A stretch of DNA of 64,000 nt from Osmia lignaria lignaria. Lineage: Eukaryota; Arthropoda; Insecta; Hymenoptera; Megachilidae. Below the pieces are notes generated by a model. That model had not been told where the DNA came from, made no database searches, and worked only from the letters and a program-made list of their open reading frames with translations. A program made the translations under genes and the position numbers. Below, in pieces: positions 45,566-60,400 of the stretch (positions within the stretch are counted from its first letter, which is position 1; each line of letters opens with the position of its first letter). The stretch covers positions 7,008,501-7,072,500 of the forward strand of contig NC_135044.1 in assembly GCF_051020975.1 (NCBI RefSeq), in the 5' to 3' direction.

Positions 45566-47482
45566 AACCGTGCAACGTGTAATGTATTTTAAAAGCGTGC
45601 CTTCCAAGGGCGGCGTCAAAAGCCGATATAAAATATGATCAAATAAAGCGAGCGGGAATTAAATTTGCCAGGCTCTTTCTCCGCGTCACGGCAGCCTCTC
45701 TCTTCGTGTCGAGAAGATTGCGTGAAAACCTTCGTTCAGCATACTCGCGAACCCTCTAATTTACACGCCGCAAATCCACCCTTCCATCAGACTGTTTTGA
45801 CACACCTGTTTTCAATCGCTGGAAATTTTTTATCGATCATTGCCCGTTTTCATGTTCGGTCGAAACGTGTCAGGTGGATTTTTGACTGTTTCATCTTCAT
45901 TATGAAATTTTTTGTAATTTTTTATTTTAATTAACCCAGACCATTTTTTTACCCTACTACCTTTCTCTAAACTTTTTTCACTCCACCCGGTTTTGATTTT
46001 TGAAAAATTTTCAAGGGTTAATAATTATCAATATTTCTATCAGTATTAATATTCATAGTATTTTAACTTATTTTATTTATCCAGAGAATATCTCTAACAC
46101 AGCATCCCCATCTGACTTTATGAAATGTCAAGGATCAAAGATGTCAAGCTTGTTATTCAATTTCTTAGGATTCATAATTTAATGAAATATTTTCTTTGCT
46201 CGCATTAACAAACATCTGTTTAGAGTGATAAATGATAAAGGTGAATAATCGTAGCAGGTTGGAAGGAAGATAGATAGGTCGGAATGACAGGTATGGAGCA
46301 AATCGAGTGACCAAACGAAGCAGGAAAGGGGTTGGCCGAGCATTCGTCGGTCCGTCTATGTCTACCTCTCGGCAGCCATTAGTCGCACCCTGCAAATTGA
46401 GTGGCGCCTGCTAGATACGCGCCTGATTCCATTAAAGACATCAAACGGGCAAAAATTACATCAGCAGCCACCCTCCACTCTACGCGGCTGCTGTATTAAC
46501 CTGCCATGCAGGCATCCTCGCTGAATACCCACACGCGCACACACGTTTGCTCACTTTACTCCAACCCTCTGTCTTCGTGGTGCATTCTCTTCCTCTGTTG
46601 CTCTAGAACTAGTGTAAATTTCCATTTAGAGCCGATTGTTTTATTTTCTCTTTCGTTTTGCAACTAATTGTAAGTCCAAAGGAAAATCCTTCCTTCGAGT
46701 CGAGCTGTTTTTTTATTTCTTCATAATGATACTATATTTTAAAACATTTTTCCATCAGTCTCTGATTTTAACCCCCTTTATAATTCATTATTTAGTGTTC
46801 TCTAAAACCGCATGAATTTTCTGGGACACCAAACACGAACCCTTAAACATAGCAAAATGAGGAGGGTAAAAGGGAAACAAGGTAGAGGGATGATCAAGTC
46901 TTCGGAGTTACTTCAACGAATGTCCTGCAGATGCGTCGTAAAATATATTACGTTCCGCTCATTATCGCGCTATTCTTCGCGAGCGATCGCCTGGAACGAT
47001 TGAAGAGGAACGAGTGAGTGTATTTAGTCGAACGCTTCGACCTAAATGTTTGACATTAGCGAGGCGACCATGGCAGGAGGGGGTGGTTAGGTGGCCTTTC
47101 GCCCCCTTTTGCCAACGTCCCTGCCCTCGAAATGCGTTTTCACGCCAATTTGTCTCTCCGGAAGCTTTCACGAGTCTTTACGCTTCCCTCTCGATGGTCG
47201 CGTTTCTCCATGTAACCACGCACAAGCGCGACATTTTGTCGTCCAACGTTGCAAACGCTCGACGCGAGAACAAAATCGGCAATTTAAAGATCGTCCACTG
47301 TCGCCGTTGCTTTTTCAATTTTTTTCTTTTTTTTTTTTTTTTTCAAAGGACCGGTTGCGATTTTGACACTTTTTGCTTTTGTGTGCGGAAAAGCATCGGG
47401 AGAAGTGTGGAAGAGCAACAGACACTAAACTTGTTATCGTCTCTAAATTTGGAGAAAAATATACAATGGCAGTAATGGTAGG

Positions 47483-47520
47483 AAAATTTAGAAAATCAAA
47501 AAATTAAAATTGTGATATTG
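47483..47520 (+). repeat. Dispersed repeat family, very diverged copy
   Basis: AAAATTTAGAAAATC followed by an A-rich block and AATTAAAATTG, resembling the 5' part of the family. It is weak and may be chance similarity in AT-rich DNA. Confidence 0.25.
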
Positions 47521-50500
47521 TTCGGGGCTGTATTGGTACATGTTTCGAAATCCTTGATCCAACGTCAAAGTATTATTCACATTTTCAACCCTCTAATCTA
47601 CCCCGAGTAGGAAGATCGCGATCAGTTTGCGGTATGAAAAGAACGAAAGCAGAAGGAAGCGTGCAAGCAGGCACAAGGTGGATCCTTGAAAAAGGTAATC
47701 GCATTAATCGCGCGAAACCACAACGGCTTCTTAATATTATCGGCATAGAGTATTCAGCGAGGATAATAGATTCGCCGATTGGAGAAGGTCGATTCGACGG
47801 GTGGCCGGGCGTGTGTATAATAACGAGAGGAAACCCGAAGGAGCTTTTATTTCCCTCGGGAGCTTAAAAAAGGCCCCATTCGACGAGGCAGAGCGAGAGC
47901 AAAGACGCGGAAGATCGTATCGAAGCAGATAATTGGGCGGTCGGTGATCCTCTTCTCGAAACCCTAAGCGTCTCGCTCTCTTCTTCGTCGACTCGTTTCA
48001 TCAGCCTACGGATTGCTTTAATTAAAAGCAAGATCCGAACAGTCGTGATCTTTTCCTTTTTCTTTCCTTTTTTGCTCCTTTCCAAGCACGGAGGAACAAA
48101 ATTGCTTCGGATCTGATTATCTGCTATCGGTCTATTTCTCAGCAGCACAATGTTTGATATTAAAGAAGAAAAAAGGTGAGTTCGCTTGGTTTTTTGTTCA
48201 ATTCCAATTGTTGCTCCGATGATCTATGAAACACTTTTTATTAACTTCCATTCCACCCTTGCATATTGCTCTGGTACAGGAAGTTAGATCACATACTCGA
48301 AAGCTAAGAATGGAAAAAAAAGATATTTTGAAGTGACAGTTTAAGAAGTGAATTTTTCATTCAGAAGGTAACGCGAACCGTGTCGTGAGCCACGAAGTCT
48401 CAGGTTCTACGATGATGGCGGCATCGATGGGTGATTACAGGCCACGTCTCTCGCTGCCAGGTCGAAAGCTCGTCGAATCGAAGGGGGACAAGAAAAGAAG
48501 CTCGTAAGCAACAGCGAGGCGTCTACGGGTAACGCAAGCGGATAGAAACCGGCATTTTACTTGTACAGCTAAAGGGTGGGAGATCATCCGCTAACGAACA
48601 TGATTCTATTCGATGCTGAAGGTACAAGAAGAAGCTTCAATTGATAGATAAAAGCAAATTTAAGGTGGGAAATATCTTACTCAAATTACACGGTATTACT
48701 TATCTTCCGCACCTTATGAATGTTCTTTCATCCTGAAGTAAATAAAGAGTCTTTTATCCTGGCGGTCGAAAGGTGGACAAAAATGTTATGACAGTAAATT
48801 GAATTTGTTTGTCAGTGATACAGGGAACATTGTATAATTTTAAATTACAAAGACACTTCCAGCTGCTCCTCCTTTATTTTTCACTTCCAATGAAATTAAG
48901 GGATGATTTGTGTATCATATAAATCGAGTCTTTGAAGAAAAATGATTGAACATGATTTATAAATTAAAATTACAGGGAACTCCAAGTACAGTTAAACGAG
49001 TGTGCCTACAAATAAAAGGTTCGAAACTGTAACAACCGTGATAGCATCGGAAAGAGCAGCCATGTCCATTAAATATGCTTGCGTAGTGGTTTCAAAGCGA
49101 TCAGAAAACATCCTCTCGTCGTGGTAGCGCTCCCCAAACAACATCCTCTAAACAGGCCTAGCGTGAAACAATCCTGACCGAAAAATTCTCTAAAATCGTC
49201 TGGCACAATTCGTTGCCCGTGCCATGGAAGGCAAAGTTTACACTCGAGAGTGAAAACGAGAGGGAATAATACGACAATGGCGGTGCGTCCGCAGGCACCA
49301 CTCGAGCTGAAAGGGTCGAGTAGAATCGACGAAAAGGCAACGACAGCGAACGGACAACGACAGAAATATCGTGATACAGTCGATGAAGACACGGAGAACT
49401 GGTCGAGGATCGAGAGGTAGTAGGAGGAATTCGAAGAGGATAAACCCGTGGAGTATCCTAGAGGGGATGAAGAGAAAGGGCGAGGAAAAGGAGCAAGAAG
49501 TAGGAGGAGGCGCGGGATTCGAGTCTTTGGAACAGGCAGGATAAATAAACGCAACGCGCCGCCCTCTCATCTCGAACACCTCTATTTCGCCGCTATTCGA
49601 GACGCAAGTCATCCTTCGTTTCTGACCGCGGCAGACGAGAAGAAAAAAAAAGAAGGATCAGCAGAGAAGACCAACAGCGCCAAGCTGAACCATCTTCTTC
49701 ATCGCTTTTCCCTATTCACTATGGCTGCTCGGTAACAGTCTGTTAGAAGACGAATTTATTCCCCTCCCTGGCATGTTTCGAGAATTAGACGGTTGTAGGT
49801 GATTTTAAGATAATCCATCGACCAGTCGCCAAAGGGTTGAAAGTTTAACGTAAATCTGGAGTAACGAGCTGTCCGAGCACCTGTCGAATCCATTATAAGT
49901 GCCTAAGATGTTTGTAATGCGAACAAGTATCCAGAGGTCACGTGAACGGTACCTGCCATACTAATTCGACAGTGGTCCTTTCAATCCGCCAGCTCCTGGC
50001 TTCGTAATAAAGAATGACCTGTGCCGGAGGCGCCCTTTCCAGATTAGTGTCTCCGGTAATCGGCTTTCCCGGAACAATCAAATCGCCGTGGAAGATCTGA
50101 AAGAGGTAACTCGCCAAACAAACCTCGTTTCGACTAGTGAAGTGACAGGGAAAAGAAACTTCTGATCCGTCTTTGCTGATTTCCTAACTTCTCGTCTGAC
50201 CATTCCAGGCCAATCCTCTAAATACTCGAGATTCGAGATAAGTTGCAGTACATCTGCGATTAAAATTGTTTTCCACTAGTGTGAAACACTGAATTTTGTT
50301 TGATTAACTACTTCAAGCTTCTACGGCTTCTACCAGTTGGAAAAAGATATTTTCTGATGGAAAGGGAACGGGAGCTAATTTGCATTTGGAGGATGGAAGG
50401 CAAGCCTATACTTGGCTAACATAAATTAACCAAGGTTTAGCTCGGCTCAACGGGGGTAAAGGTTAAAAATGATAAAACAAAAGGGTTAAAGTAATACCGG

Positions 50501-51536
50501 AGGAAAGATAGGAGGATTCGTTGCGGACATATCGGGCCGATTTTCTGGATCGTACCACATTGGGACGAGTTGGCGCATGATTTGCTACGCGATTACCTGT
50601 AATGACGCTCGACCTCTCACGGGGGTCGTGGACCGATCCTCGTGTGTGGGTACAGCTTCGTGACAATGGTCGCTCATTATCGGCTCGCTATTGGCCTATT
50701 GTTGGCCGGTGAGAGAGCCGGAACGGCCTTACCGACTGTGGCGACCAGTGATACCGGCTACACCGCACCATGGTGACTCGTCCTTTTTCCGACTCGTCGT
50801 CAACCTGAATCCGTATTACAAATGCTGTCACGCCACGGTACCAGCCGCACCGAGTGCAACGTGAATGGTAAAAGGTGAATTTCAACGATCTATGATTTTA
50901 ATGCGACGAACGCTCAACTCGCTCTCTTCCATCGGCCCAACAATCGGATGGCTGCTATTCCGGGGGATAATGCGGTAACCGGTGGTGAATATCACCCTAG
51001 TCTCTTCGATAAGCTTCGTCTTTTTCTTGAATTTCTTAGAATCCGATCGTTTGAAAATTTGCTAAGTATTCTTCAGGAAGATTTAAAAAAAAAACATTTC
51101 ACATTAATCTTTGGCAGAAGGTAAATTGCTTAAGACTCGTCTAACGAGGTCAGTTCTTCAATAGCAGGCTAACCCTTTCAGAAAGGGAAGCAGAATGGTG
51201 GCAAGTTTTCCTCGGTAATTTTTCAGCCGAGGACGATCTTTAAACGGCAACACGGCCCCTTCCTTCCTGTCTTCAGGCTCGATTAATATTCCGTCGTTTC
51301 GACGGCCAGCCTCACCGAGAAAAACCAAGAAAAATAATTTCCCGTCTCATCCGAGTCAGCCGACGTGGCCTGTCCCTGTAACCTTCCCCGTTCGCAACCC
51401 CTTCACGCCAACCCCCTTCCATCGTACCTAGGTGCAGCCAGAAAAGCAAGCAGAAAACGTAGGCAGAAAGCTGAAACCCGATGGGCGCAGCCAGGACGCG
51501 CTAAAACATGCAAAATCATGCAAATTGCGTTCGTTC

Positions 51537-51576
51537 GAACACCACCTCCACCTCCTCTACCTCCGACTCCACCTAC
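51537..51576. repeat. CACCTC-like low-complexity repeat
   Basis: Imperfect copies of a CACCTC/CTACCTC hexamer on the plus strand. A minus-strand frame reads it as a Gly-rich run, judged non-coding. Confidence 0.6.
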
Positions 51577-54500
51577 AGTCTGTCTCACAAGAGTTTATCC
51601 ATCCTATCTCTCTTATCAAATGATATAAAATTATAAAATATTACAATACAATTATTAGAATTTACGGTACCATTCACTTTTTGTAATTTCTTTCAATTTA
51701 TGACTGTAAGTATTTAGCTGCATTTGCAAAAGTCAATGGCAACATAAGAAAATGCTCTTAAGTCTTTTAATATAGGACGTAATCTTCTCAAATCATTTGC
51801 AATTCATGATTACAATTACAAATGATTTCTAGCAGCCCTATAGTACCTCTTGCAACTTTCTTTGATTGACTAGTATGTTTTTGTGAGACAGACTGTACAT
51901 CGGCTTTCTCCAGCGTTTTACCGATCCCATCGTGTCTCTTTTCCCTCTCTTTCTCTTTGCTGATCTCTTTTTCTCCGTTTTCCCTAGGCATCGTCCGTCT
52001 TCGTTCAATCGTTTTACTTTAACGTTCATCTCTTCTTCGCTAAACCCCCCCTCGCGCGAGTGGCAGCGTCAAAAATGTTTCGACGATTGCGTGCCGCGGC
52101 GTTTGTTCCTTTATTTTTGCCGAGGGGTGGAATACCAGGCCTGGGCGGGGCTGCTGCCCCCGGGACACAAAGGGGATGAAACTTCGCTCGCCATATTTAC
52201 GTCTCTACGCAGAGTGGGAAACGAAAAAAAGGCCAGGGAAATCGTTGTACAACGGTCCAATCCTTTTTTTCTTTCTTCGAATGTCGTCAAGGATGGACAT
52301 ACCAGCCGCGTTGCTTGTAAAATAATTTTATCTTCTTCTTTCGCAAACAGGAAGTATTTCTAACAAGAGATTTCCTCCTTCTTCATAATTTCGTCATTTT
52401 AATTAGGGGCGAAATAAATGAGTCCCGTAGATATTTTTAACGGCAATTCTTTTCTTCAGCCTCTATTATTAAATTTGCACTGCAAAAATCACGTATTAAA
52501 AAAAGAAACATTTTTCTATTTCAACCGGTAGAACAGCATCCCTCAGTCGTGTTTCGCATTTGCTGCTAGTTTTTCCGAGCTTTGATAATCCCGAAGAGGG
52601 AGCCTACCTAGTCCGCGTAATCCGACTGCTGTTTGCTAATGAAATTAAAAAATAATAAAAAAAAAAAGAGGATAAAAGTAGAGGTCTTGATGGACGAAAA
52701 AAAAAAAGAAAAAGAAAAATGAGACTCGACGCCGAGGGGATTTTCAGTGGCGTTGATTAAAACCACGACGACGTATGGCTGCATTTGACGAATTCGCGGC
52801 GCTGTCCGATGCGGCGCAGAGCCGATAATACGCGTGGGTGGTTGGACGCGTGTTCATTCGCTGCTATGTAATCTTTTTTCCTTTTTTTTTTTCCGTTCCA
52901 CCAGCCGCCACAAAAGAAACGGAATGGCAAATTTCTGAGAGTGGTGGCCGGCCATTATAATTGAACACGCATTATTCTTCATGCATAAAGGATACTTCGT
53001 GTATAGAGGGACCATCTCTCGCGGACCTGCATATCTTCATTATCGGATTAATTAAAAATTGTTAATTAAAACCCTCCTCGTCGCTCGATACTCTTAAAGC
53101 TGATCTTTTCAGTCCCTCAGCGCCGTTTATGTTCATTATTACTGAGGCGATTCAATTTGTTAAACAAAATTTTTTTTTGCAATTAGAAGTTCAAGGTAAT
53201 TATTTGAAAATTTTATAATAATGATGTAAAGATTCATTTTGACAATTCAGTGTTAGGGATAATTCAGTAAGAAGCTTTTAGAGTATACATAGTAAATAAG
53301 AGGTGTTGGAAAATTAGCTTTAGAAACAGGGAAAATCCTTTCGAGTAGCATTTATAGAATTTCTGTGAACTTGTTCATGGCAAGCAACCGAACGGCTCGT
53401 AGAAGAAGCAGAACGACGAGGATGAAGTACCGTTTCGAAACGGGGTAAAACCTTCCGACTCATCGCGCAAAATTACCCAGTCGAGTGGGTTCCATCTCGA
53501 CGAATTAGCTGAAATTTTCTTTTTCGTTCCATTGTAACCGGGCCCCGATCTGACACTGATATAAGCCTGCTTTTCAGACGCTCACAAAAGGAGATACGTG
53601 GTTAGAAATACATTCTTCTGCCTGTCCTTAAATTCACCGGTGCTTGTGTTTCATCGAATAAAAATAACAGCGAAACAATGTTGTGTCAATGATTCGACGT
53701 TATTGAACGTTGTCCGTATCGGTTTCCACCTCGAGCCTTTATTCACGACACATAATTATAATATTATCCGTTCTTTTAATTTCGACCTTAGCCGCATTCA
53801 TTCTTCTCTTATTAGCTTCGTATCCGTTAGAATCGAATTATCCTTCCTATCTTTATAACGAATTCTTTCTTCACTCGATTTCTCTTCAATTGTTTGTTAT
53901 AGATAGCAATCATTTTTTAGAAAAAATGACTGAAAATTGAACGAGTGCACTTGTAAAAGTTTCCAAACTGTAAAAACTTCTTTCAACTGTACCCCTTTTC
54001 TCAAGACCCGGCTCTTTGAAAGAATAGTCAATATTTGTTCACGGTTACATTCTTCCGATAACATTTTCAACGTCTCGATCTTTTCGATCGAGCACTTTCT
54101 GTTGACCATACGTGAAAAGTTCGCGGCCAAAAGCAAAACGATATCAATGAACGTTAAGATGTTTCGTGATGCTTGGTTGCCGAGAAGGTAGAGTGATTCT
54201 TAACAATGGTACCGATGTTGTCGGACGCGGTACGGCTTTCCGATGTTTATTTAACTAACAAACCATGATGTACGTATCAAACTCGCGAGCTACCGATGTC
54301 ACCCTTTGTCGATCAGTGTATCTATATTTTTCGATCGGCATGACAACAATGCTAACATTGACCATTTTTTTAAGCATCTTTATTTAAAAATTATATGAAA
54401 CTTATGTTTCACCATCGTCAAGCAAGGCCTCTGTATTCACCCCTGCATACATAATTGTCTCCGTTGCCAAAACGACAAAGGTCTGAATTGTTTGAACTTC

Positions 54501-57424
54501 CGCAGAGTGCGATGGGCGATGAAAATCAAGAGGAGCGAGTAATCGTGACCCCAGGACTCGTAGGGTGGAATTAGTATTCAGGGGCGTATCCGCGAGCGTT
54601 TATTTTCCAAAGACCGGTAAATAGGTCTGGCTCGACCCACCAAGGTTCTACCATCTAGCTACGGTACACTTTCCGCTCGTCCCATGGTGTAATGGGCATG
54701 TCGTCGCAAACTGTTGGGACGTTTAACCGACATAAGCAACGCGGTGTTCGATGCGGCGTCGGCGTGGAATCGTCCTGTCTCGTCCCGTCTACCGAAGGGT
54801 AGAGACCGATGGGAAGAAGAAGAAGAACGATACGGTGACGAAAAGAGAGGAAACGGGAGACAGAGTCGGGGGCGGTGCATGTCGGGAGCAAACTACAGCC
54901 GCCATCTTGCACGTGAATGGAATTTCTAAACGCGAACACGAGGATGACACTAGCGGCACGACGCGATGTCCTTTACACTTCTCTGTTAGACCTTATACTA
55001 TCTGCCTCTATGATTCAGGGACATTTCAGATTCCTTGAACAATCGTGTTATTTTGCAAAAACAATGATATTTCTTTTCCATACTTAAATATGCAATATAT
55101 TGAAATATTAATTTTTAATATTGTCCAAATAAAATCAGGTGAACAGATTATGACTGGTTCACCCCTTCTTCTTTTTCTTGTCCCTGTGTCTCGACAATAG
55201 TATTCAATTCACCCATTGTATAAAATTTTCTTCTTCAGAATGACCTCCCAAATATGCTGACAAAGTTTACTAGTTTCGTTGCGAAACAGGCAATAGAAGA
55301 AATGGATAGTTAAGTGAGCGAGTACTAACGAGAAAGTTGCCGGTGACGTTCCTCTGGCGACGAACACACGAAACAGACTTTTTTAAATCCAACAGCTAAA
55401 TGTCATGTCACTTGATGTTCTAACGAAGCGCCGAGTCACACCTGCCCGTATCTTTGCATCTCTCGGCAAAGTGACATTTGCGACTTATCCACGTGCCATC
55501 GTAATTAATATTACGTCTATGTAGGTAATTAACATTAACGTCTTTACGCCAGTCAAACGAATCCTTTAGCTGGTAGAAAGGAGAGAAAAAAAAACAAAAA
55601 AAATCTAATGACCTTATTCAACGTCAACGGTCCTGTAATTACCCGCAGGCTGGTGTGCACGAGGAAACGGTAGCCCCCCCATAGCGATTAGCAGTCCCTC
55701 GTCGATTACCAAATTAGCCTAAATAGGGTATAGTGTTTAGGGAGACTCTACGTGGACCCAATGCTAATCGCCGACAGTGTGTAAGGACATTGGCATGGGT
55801 GGAGGTTTTCGAAGCGGTCCTGTCACCGGTTTCACCATTGTTTCGTGGAAACACGTTGGGAAGGATAGAGTTGTACGGACAACTAAAGGATACCGTGTAC
55901 TTTCCGACGGGTCAGCTTTGAATTGAATTCCGGTCTACTGTTCTACCCGTTCGTTTAATAAACATTAGAATATCGTGAACGGTTATGGTGAAATATTTTG
56001 ATATTTAAACAAGAAGATATTCGTCTCTTTACACTTGGTTCAATAATAATATTTTCAACCTTTCGAACATAGACTGAATTTTTTATACTATTAATATACT
56101 AATTCTGTATTTAAATCTTTATTGTCTTTTTTTTATTGCTTTGTTCGTCAAAAAAAGGTGTGATAATTTTTGATGTTTCTCTCTAAACAAGAAAAACCAC
56201 TGGTATATCTGGAAAGGATTAATTCCATAGTAGGCAGGTTCAAAGAATAGCTCAGGGCACAAAGTAGCAAGGCTGCTATAATGAGCGTATTAGCGAGCTA
56301 AATGCTCGTTACACGGTCCGTCCCGGGAGAGCGAAGGGTAAAATTTTGCCCCGAGGACCAGCAACCCAACTTTCCCTCGGGACACGATCGGCACTTCGAT
56401 TCAGAATCGGACTATCGAGTTTCATTGGGCAACTTGGCAAAACTAGCCGGCTCCCTGTTACCAACCCCACACTCGACTACCCAAAGATCAGAGACGATCA
56501 TTTCATTTTCTATTAAATCTATAAATGTATCAATAATTTTTACATAGATTCTGATTATTACGTCTCATCAAAGTTACATAATCGCATTATTTAAGAAGCT
56601 GCATCGTTCCTCTCCGTATCTTTGAAAAACAACATTCCTCGGCGATCATCAGGGTCGTGGAGATCCCGTGGTCAGCTGGTTTCATGACCGAAAGAAAAAG
56701 AATGTACGATGGTGGACGGTTCGCGTGTACGTTCGAAGCTGTGGTCGCAGCAGTCTGAAGGATCAAGCTTTTATGCTCGATCGAAACAGCCGGGTTACGG
56801 ACGGGTAAAGCGTTTTCGGTGCAAGAGGCAGGAAGCAAAGAGGCAAAAGGTAAAGAGGCAAGAGTCGCGGATGGGTTTTCAAGAAACGTCGTCGATGTTT
56901 GCCGCGGCCAAAGTGGTCTCGAGTGGCGTCCATTAGCTGGCCACGCGGTTACGTTCGCGTTTCGTCTCTCTTCATCTTTCCGTAGCAAGTATCTCGCTGA
57001 ACGCGTGGAAAAGTACACGCTCGAGGGGCAAAGAAAGCCGTGCGTGTGTAAAGAAATATCGTGGAAGACACCTCGATTGCATGGCTACCGGCAGCCGCAT
57101 GGCAAACACAGGCAAAAGCAGCAGCCCTCGTATATACGCCGCTACCCTCTGCATATATACCTATATATCGTACAAGTGGCGTTCTTGTCTTTTGCTCGTT
57201 TTTCGAAACGTCTCGAGTAGAGGACCCAGTCCCTCTATCCTCCTACCGTATCGCTCTTCTCGATGACGAACTTTCATTTGGAAACCGATTTCTTCTGGTT
57301 CATTTGCAAGATTAATCTCCTCCTTCCGAGTGTTTATCTTGAGGAAGGACTTAATTGATTCAATTTACTTCGGGGTGACGATACTTGTCCGAAGAAAAGT
57401 GAATTTAAGTTCAACCCCTTGATT

Positions 57425-57476
57425 CTTGGACGGCGGACCATGAAGAGAGTCGCAATTTTAATTTAATTTCGTACTT
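57425..57476 (-). repeat. Dispersed repeat family, inverted copy
   Basis: On the minus strand it reads AAATTAAATTAAAATTGCGA, then CTCTCTTCATGGTCCGCCGT, matching the 3' half of copy 2 at 18701 closely. It shows that the family occurs in both orientations. Confidence 0.55.
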
Positions 57477-60400
57477 CACCAACTCAGATGCAATGTATTG
57501 CACAGTATTCAGGAAAATCACTAAGTACCCAATGACGTATCGTCACGCACTCTGCCCGTTTCTTGAATGTCCAATGGCAGAGAACGCGAGGACACGTAGG
57601 CGTCTTAATACACTGGGGTGTTTACGGGAATTCGAAATTCAGTCTGCATAGAGGGCTGCAAGGGACAATCGGCCTGCGGCGTGTTGCCCTCTCGAGACGA
57701 TTTCTACGGGCCACTTTGAATCCAACCAGGCAGCTTCACGCATGGACGAATGTCATTACCGTCGCACGAGACAATCCACCGTCCCCGTTGGATCTTCGAG
57801 GCCCTACCGCGTCGAATTTGTTTCTGATTTGATTCTTCTGACCGTGAGGAGAGTCCTTCAGTAGGCGAACACATGGAACGGGCGAGCCACCGCAACCGGT
57901 GCCTTCTCTATCATGCGCTCGGTTACACCCTTAAGTGCGGTGCCCAATCGAGTGCCCTCGAATACCTCACGAGTGCTCCCCGTGGTCCATCAAGGGAAAC
58001 TCGAACCATTATTTCGTACGGTTCTCGATTACAGCAATATTTTCTTTAAATCTTTCGTTGCTAATTATATAAAATGTCGCTCGATACTTTTGTCGGCGCA
58101 CCTGAAATTGTGTTATCAGTTTGAAGTATGTTGAAATGGAAATTCGTGTGAATAGCGAAGCTATTCATAGGGACAATAGAGTATCTACAATATAGATGTG
58201 TAAAATTTCGTTTGGTTTTGAAAATCGACTGGTGGCATCCTGATAAAAGTAACACGCAGGATACGCAGTGTCGCATTGTCGCGTAGTCGGCAAACGCGTG
58301 TTTCGAATTGAACGAGGCCATTGATCGATTCGAGCAATCGACGCCAGGTACAAATAAATAACAGCCTCGATAGCCCGGTCGACAGAAAATAGCCGAATTC
58401 TCGCAAAACGCTGCGCCATTCCATAATGCGGATGTCACTGGAAAATATTTGGTAACAGCCCGATTGCTTCACGCCCGTCTATACACAGATTTATTGAAAT
58501 TCGACATTTCATCGCTGTAAATGAACGAGTTAATTTCATTCGTCGAAATGAAACGAAACGTCCCTCTATCTTGTGCTTGTACATTATTATTTCTAAATTA
58601 ACTGTTCAATTAGTCTAATTTTGAAACTGAACGATGATGATAATATCAAATGCAAAATTATGATTCATATTTTAATAACGTCTTGGGTAACGTAATGTAC
58701 CTAAAAGTACTTTCTCATTCCACTTCACTTCTTCATTTGAAATGCAATTCACTCAAGATCCTCGTTTGCGCTAAAAACTTGGATGAAAGAGGGTTACTTC
58801 CGGCGGCAATAAGAGATTATTTCAAGACGAACGGGCGATAATAAAGTGGTTTTGCAACAGTCGAAACGATGACGATTCGGCTATGCGAAATGTTTTTCGG
58901 CCCATTGTGCCGACGTTTGGCGTATTTGTATTTCGTGAAGAAATATTCGTGAAGCAGCTGGCGTCGCCGCAGGGTTTCGACTCCCCGCGCGATTCTCTCG
59001 GAGGTCCGAGATGGATCGATTGTTCGGAGGTATCGAAGCAACGGAATCACTCTGGAGGAAAAATAATTGCGCGAAATTCGAGCGTTAATGCGACAAAAGC
59101 GACCCGTGCCACGCGTTCACACGCGACGCTACGTTTCCCGCTTCAACGCGTCCAATTAACAATATTGTGACTCGGCGGTGAACATATTCAGTGTAAACGT
59201 TCATTGTTTCGTTACAAGCATAGCGTAACGATGACGAGAAAAATACCGTCTGAAAATCAAGGCACATCCGGTGGAAATTTCTCTGCGATCGTTGAACGCG
59301 ATTCCTGGTCAGATTCTGATGTGCCAGCTCTATGTCAACACTTTTGTGGGACGGAGGAGGGCGCAGGTAAAATATTAGCCATTCCATGGAGCAAAGTAGA
59401 GGACTCGTAAAATGGGATCTCCCATAGGTTGCGGACAGAGGCACTTTGGAATGCCGGTGGCGAGTGCGTCTGACCTGGTCTTTCCAGGCCTCGCGTCAGG
59501 TGTTGCACGCAATACGAACGCCTAATAATCCATTTATAGCCGCCATTGTCGGTGCAAAAGTGTCCCGCGAGATGTATTTTTAAGACCCGTTCGAGGATCG
59601 GCAAATGAATCCTATGGTTCTCACTCGTGCCTCACTTCAATCGAGAGCAATACGAGACCTTCATCTGCCTACTTACGCGTTTCCGTTGCATAAAAGCTTT
59701 CATTGATCTATTATAGGCTGTCCAAGTTTCGATACGACTTCCTTTTTGAATTTTTTTTCTGTTTCTATGGGAAATAATTATGATATTTGCAAAAGTAGAT
59801 TAGTCTTTTTTCATTTATAATTTGGATAAATTATTTATAACGTGATAAAATGGAAGGAAAATTCAATTAAATGATATGCGTTTCATACAATTTCTTCTCC
59901 TTTTTTTTTGAGTAAATTATATGATGCAATTTTTACATGAATTTTATGCACTGAAATTTTTTCAAAGAGCCGCTTTGATTTAATTTCTTGGTCTAAAATG
60001 TGTCGATATATTGATTAATTAGATCAAAAGGTGATAAAAGCGGATAAGCAGATAATACATAATATGTACAATGCTTGGACGAATGTACCTCTATTAAATG
60101 TGTTAATATCGTGATGCGATATATTCAAGAGCTAGTTCCTAAATATTGAAATACATCGATTTATTCAGTAATGTTAATTTTATACATTATAATCAAGGAA
60201 AGTCCAAATGCATGCAACTGCGATTCCACTTGCAGTTTATCCCTGGTAATTTCCAGAATTTCATAAATTTCAGTGAATCCCTTTAAATAAATATTCTTAA
60301 AAGCTCGAAGATTCGACGAATATAAAGAAGAATCGATCTTTTGAAATTTCTATAGGAGAACTTGCCGCTAATCCGCGCAGCCGCAACTCCATTTGCAGAG

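Noticed and set aside
49069..49612. Minus-strand frames of 124-161 codons
   Set aside because: They are composition artefacts: Ser/Phe/Leu/Pro-rich, mutually overlapping, with purine-rich complement and no motif.
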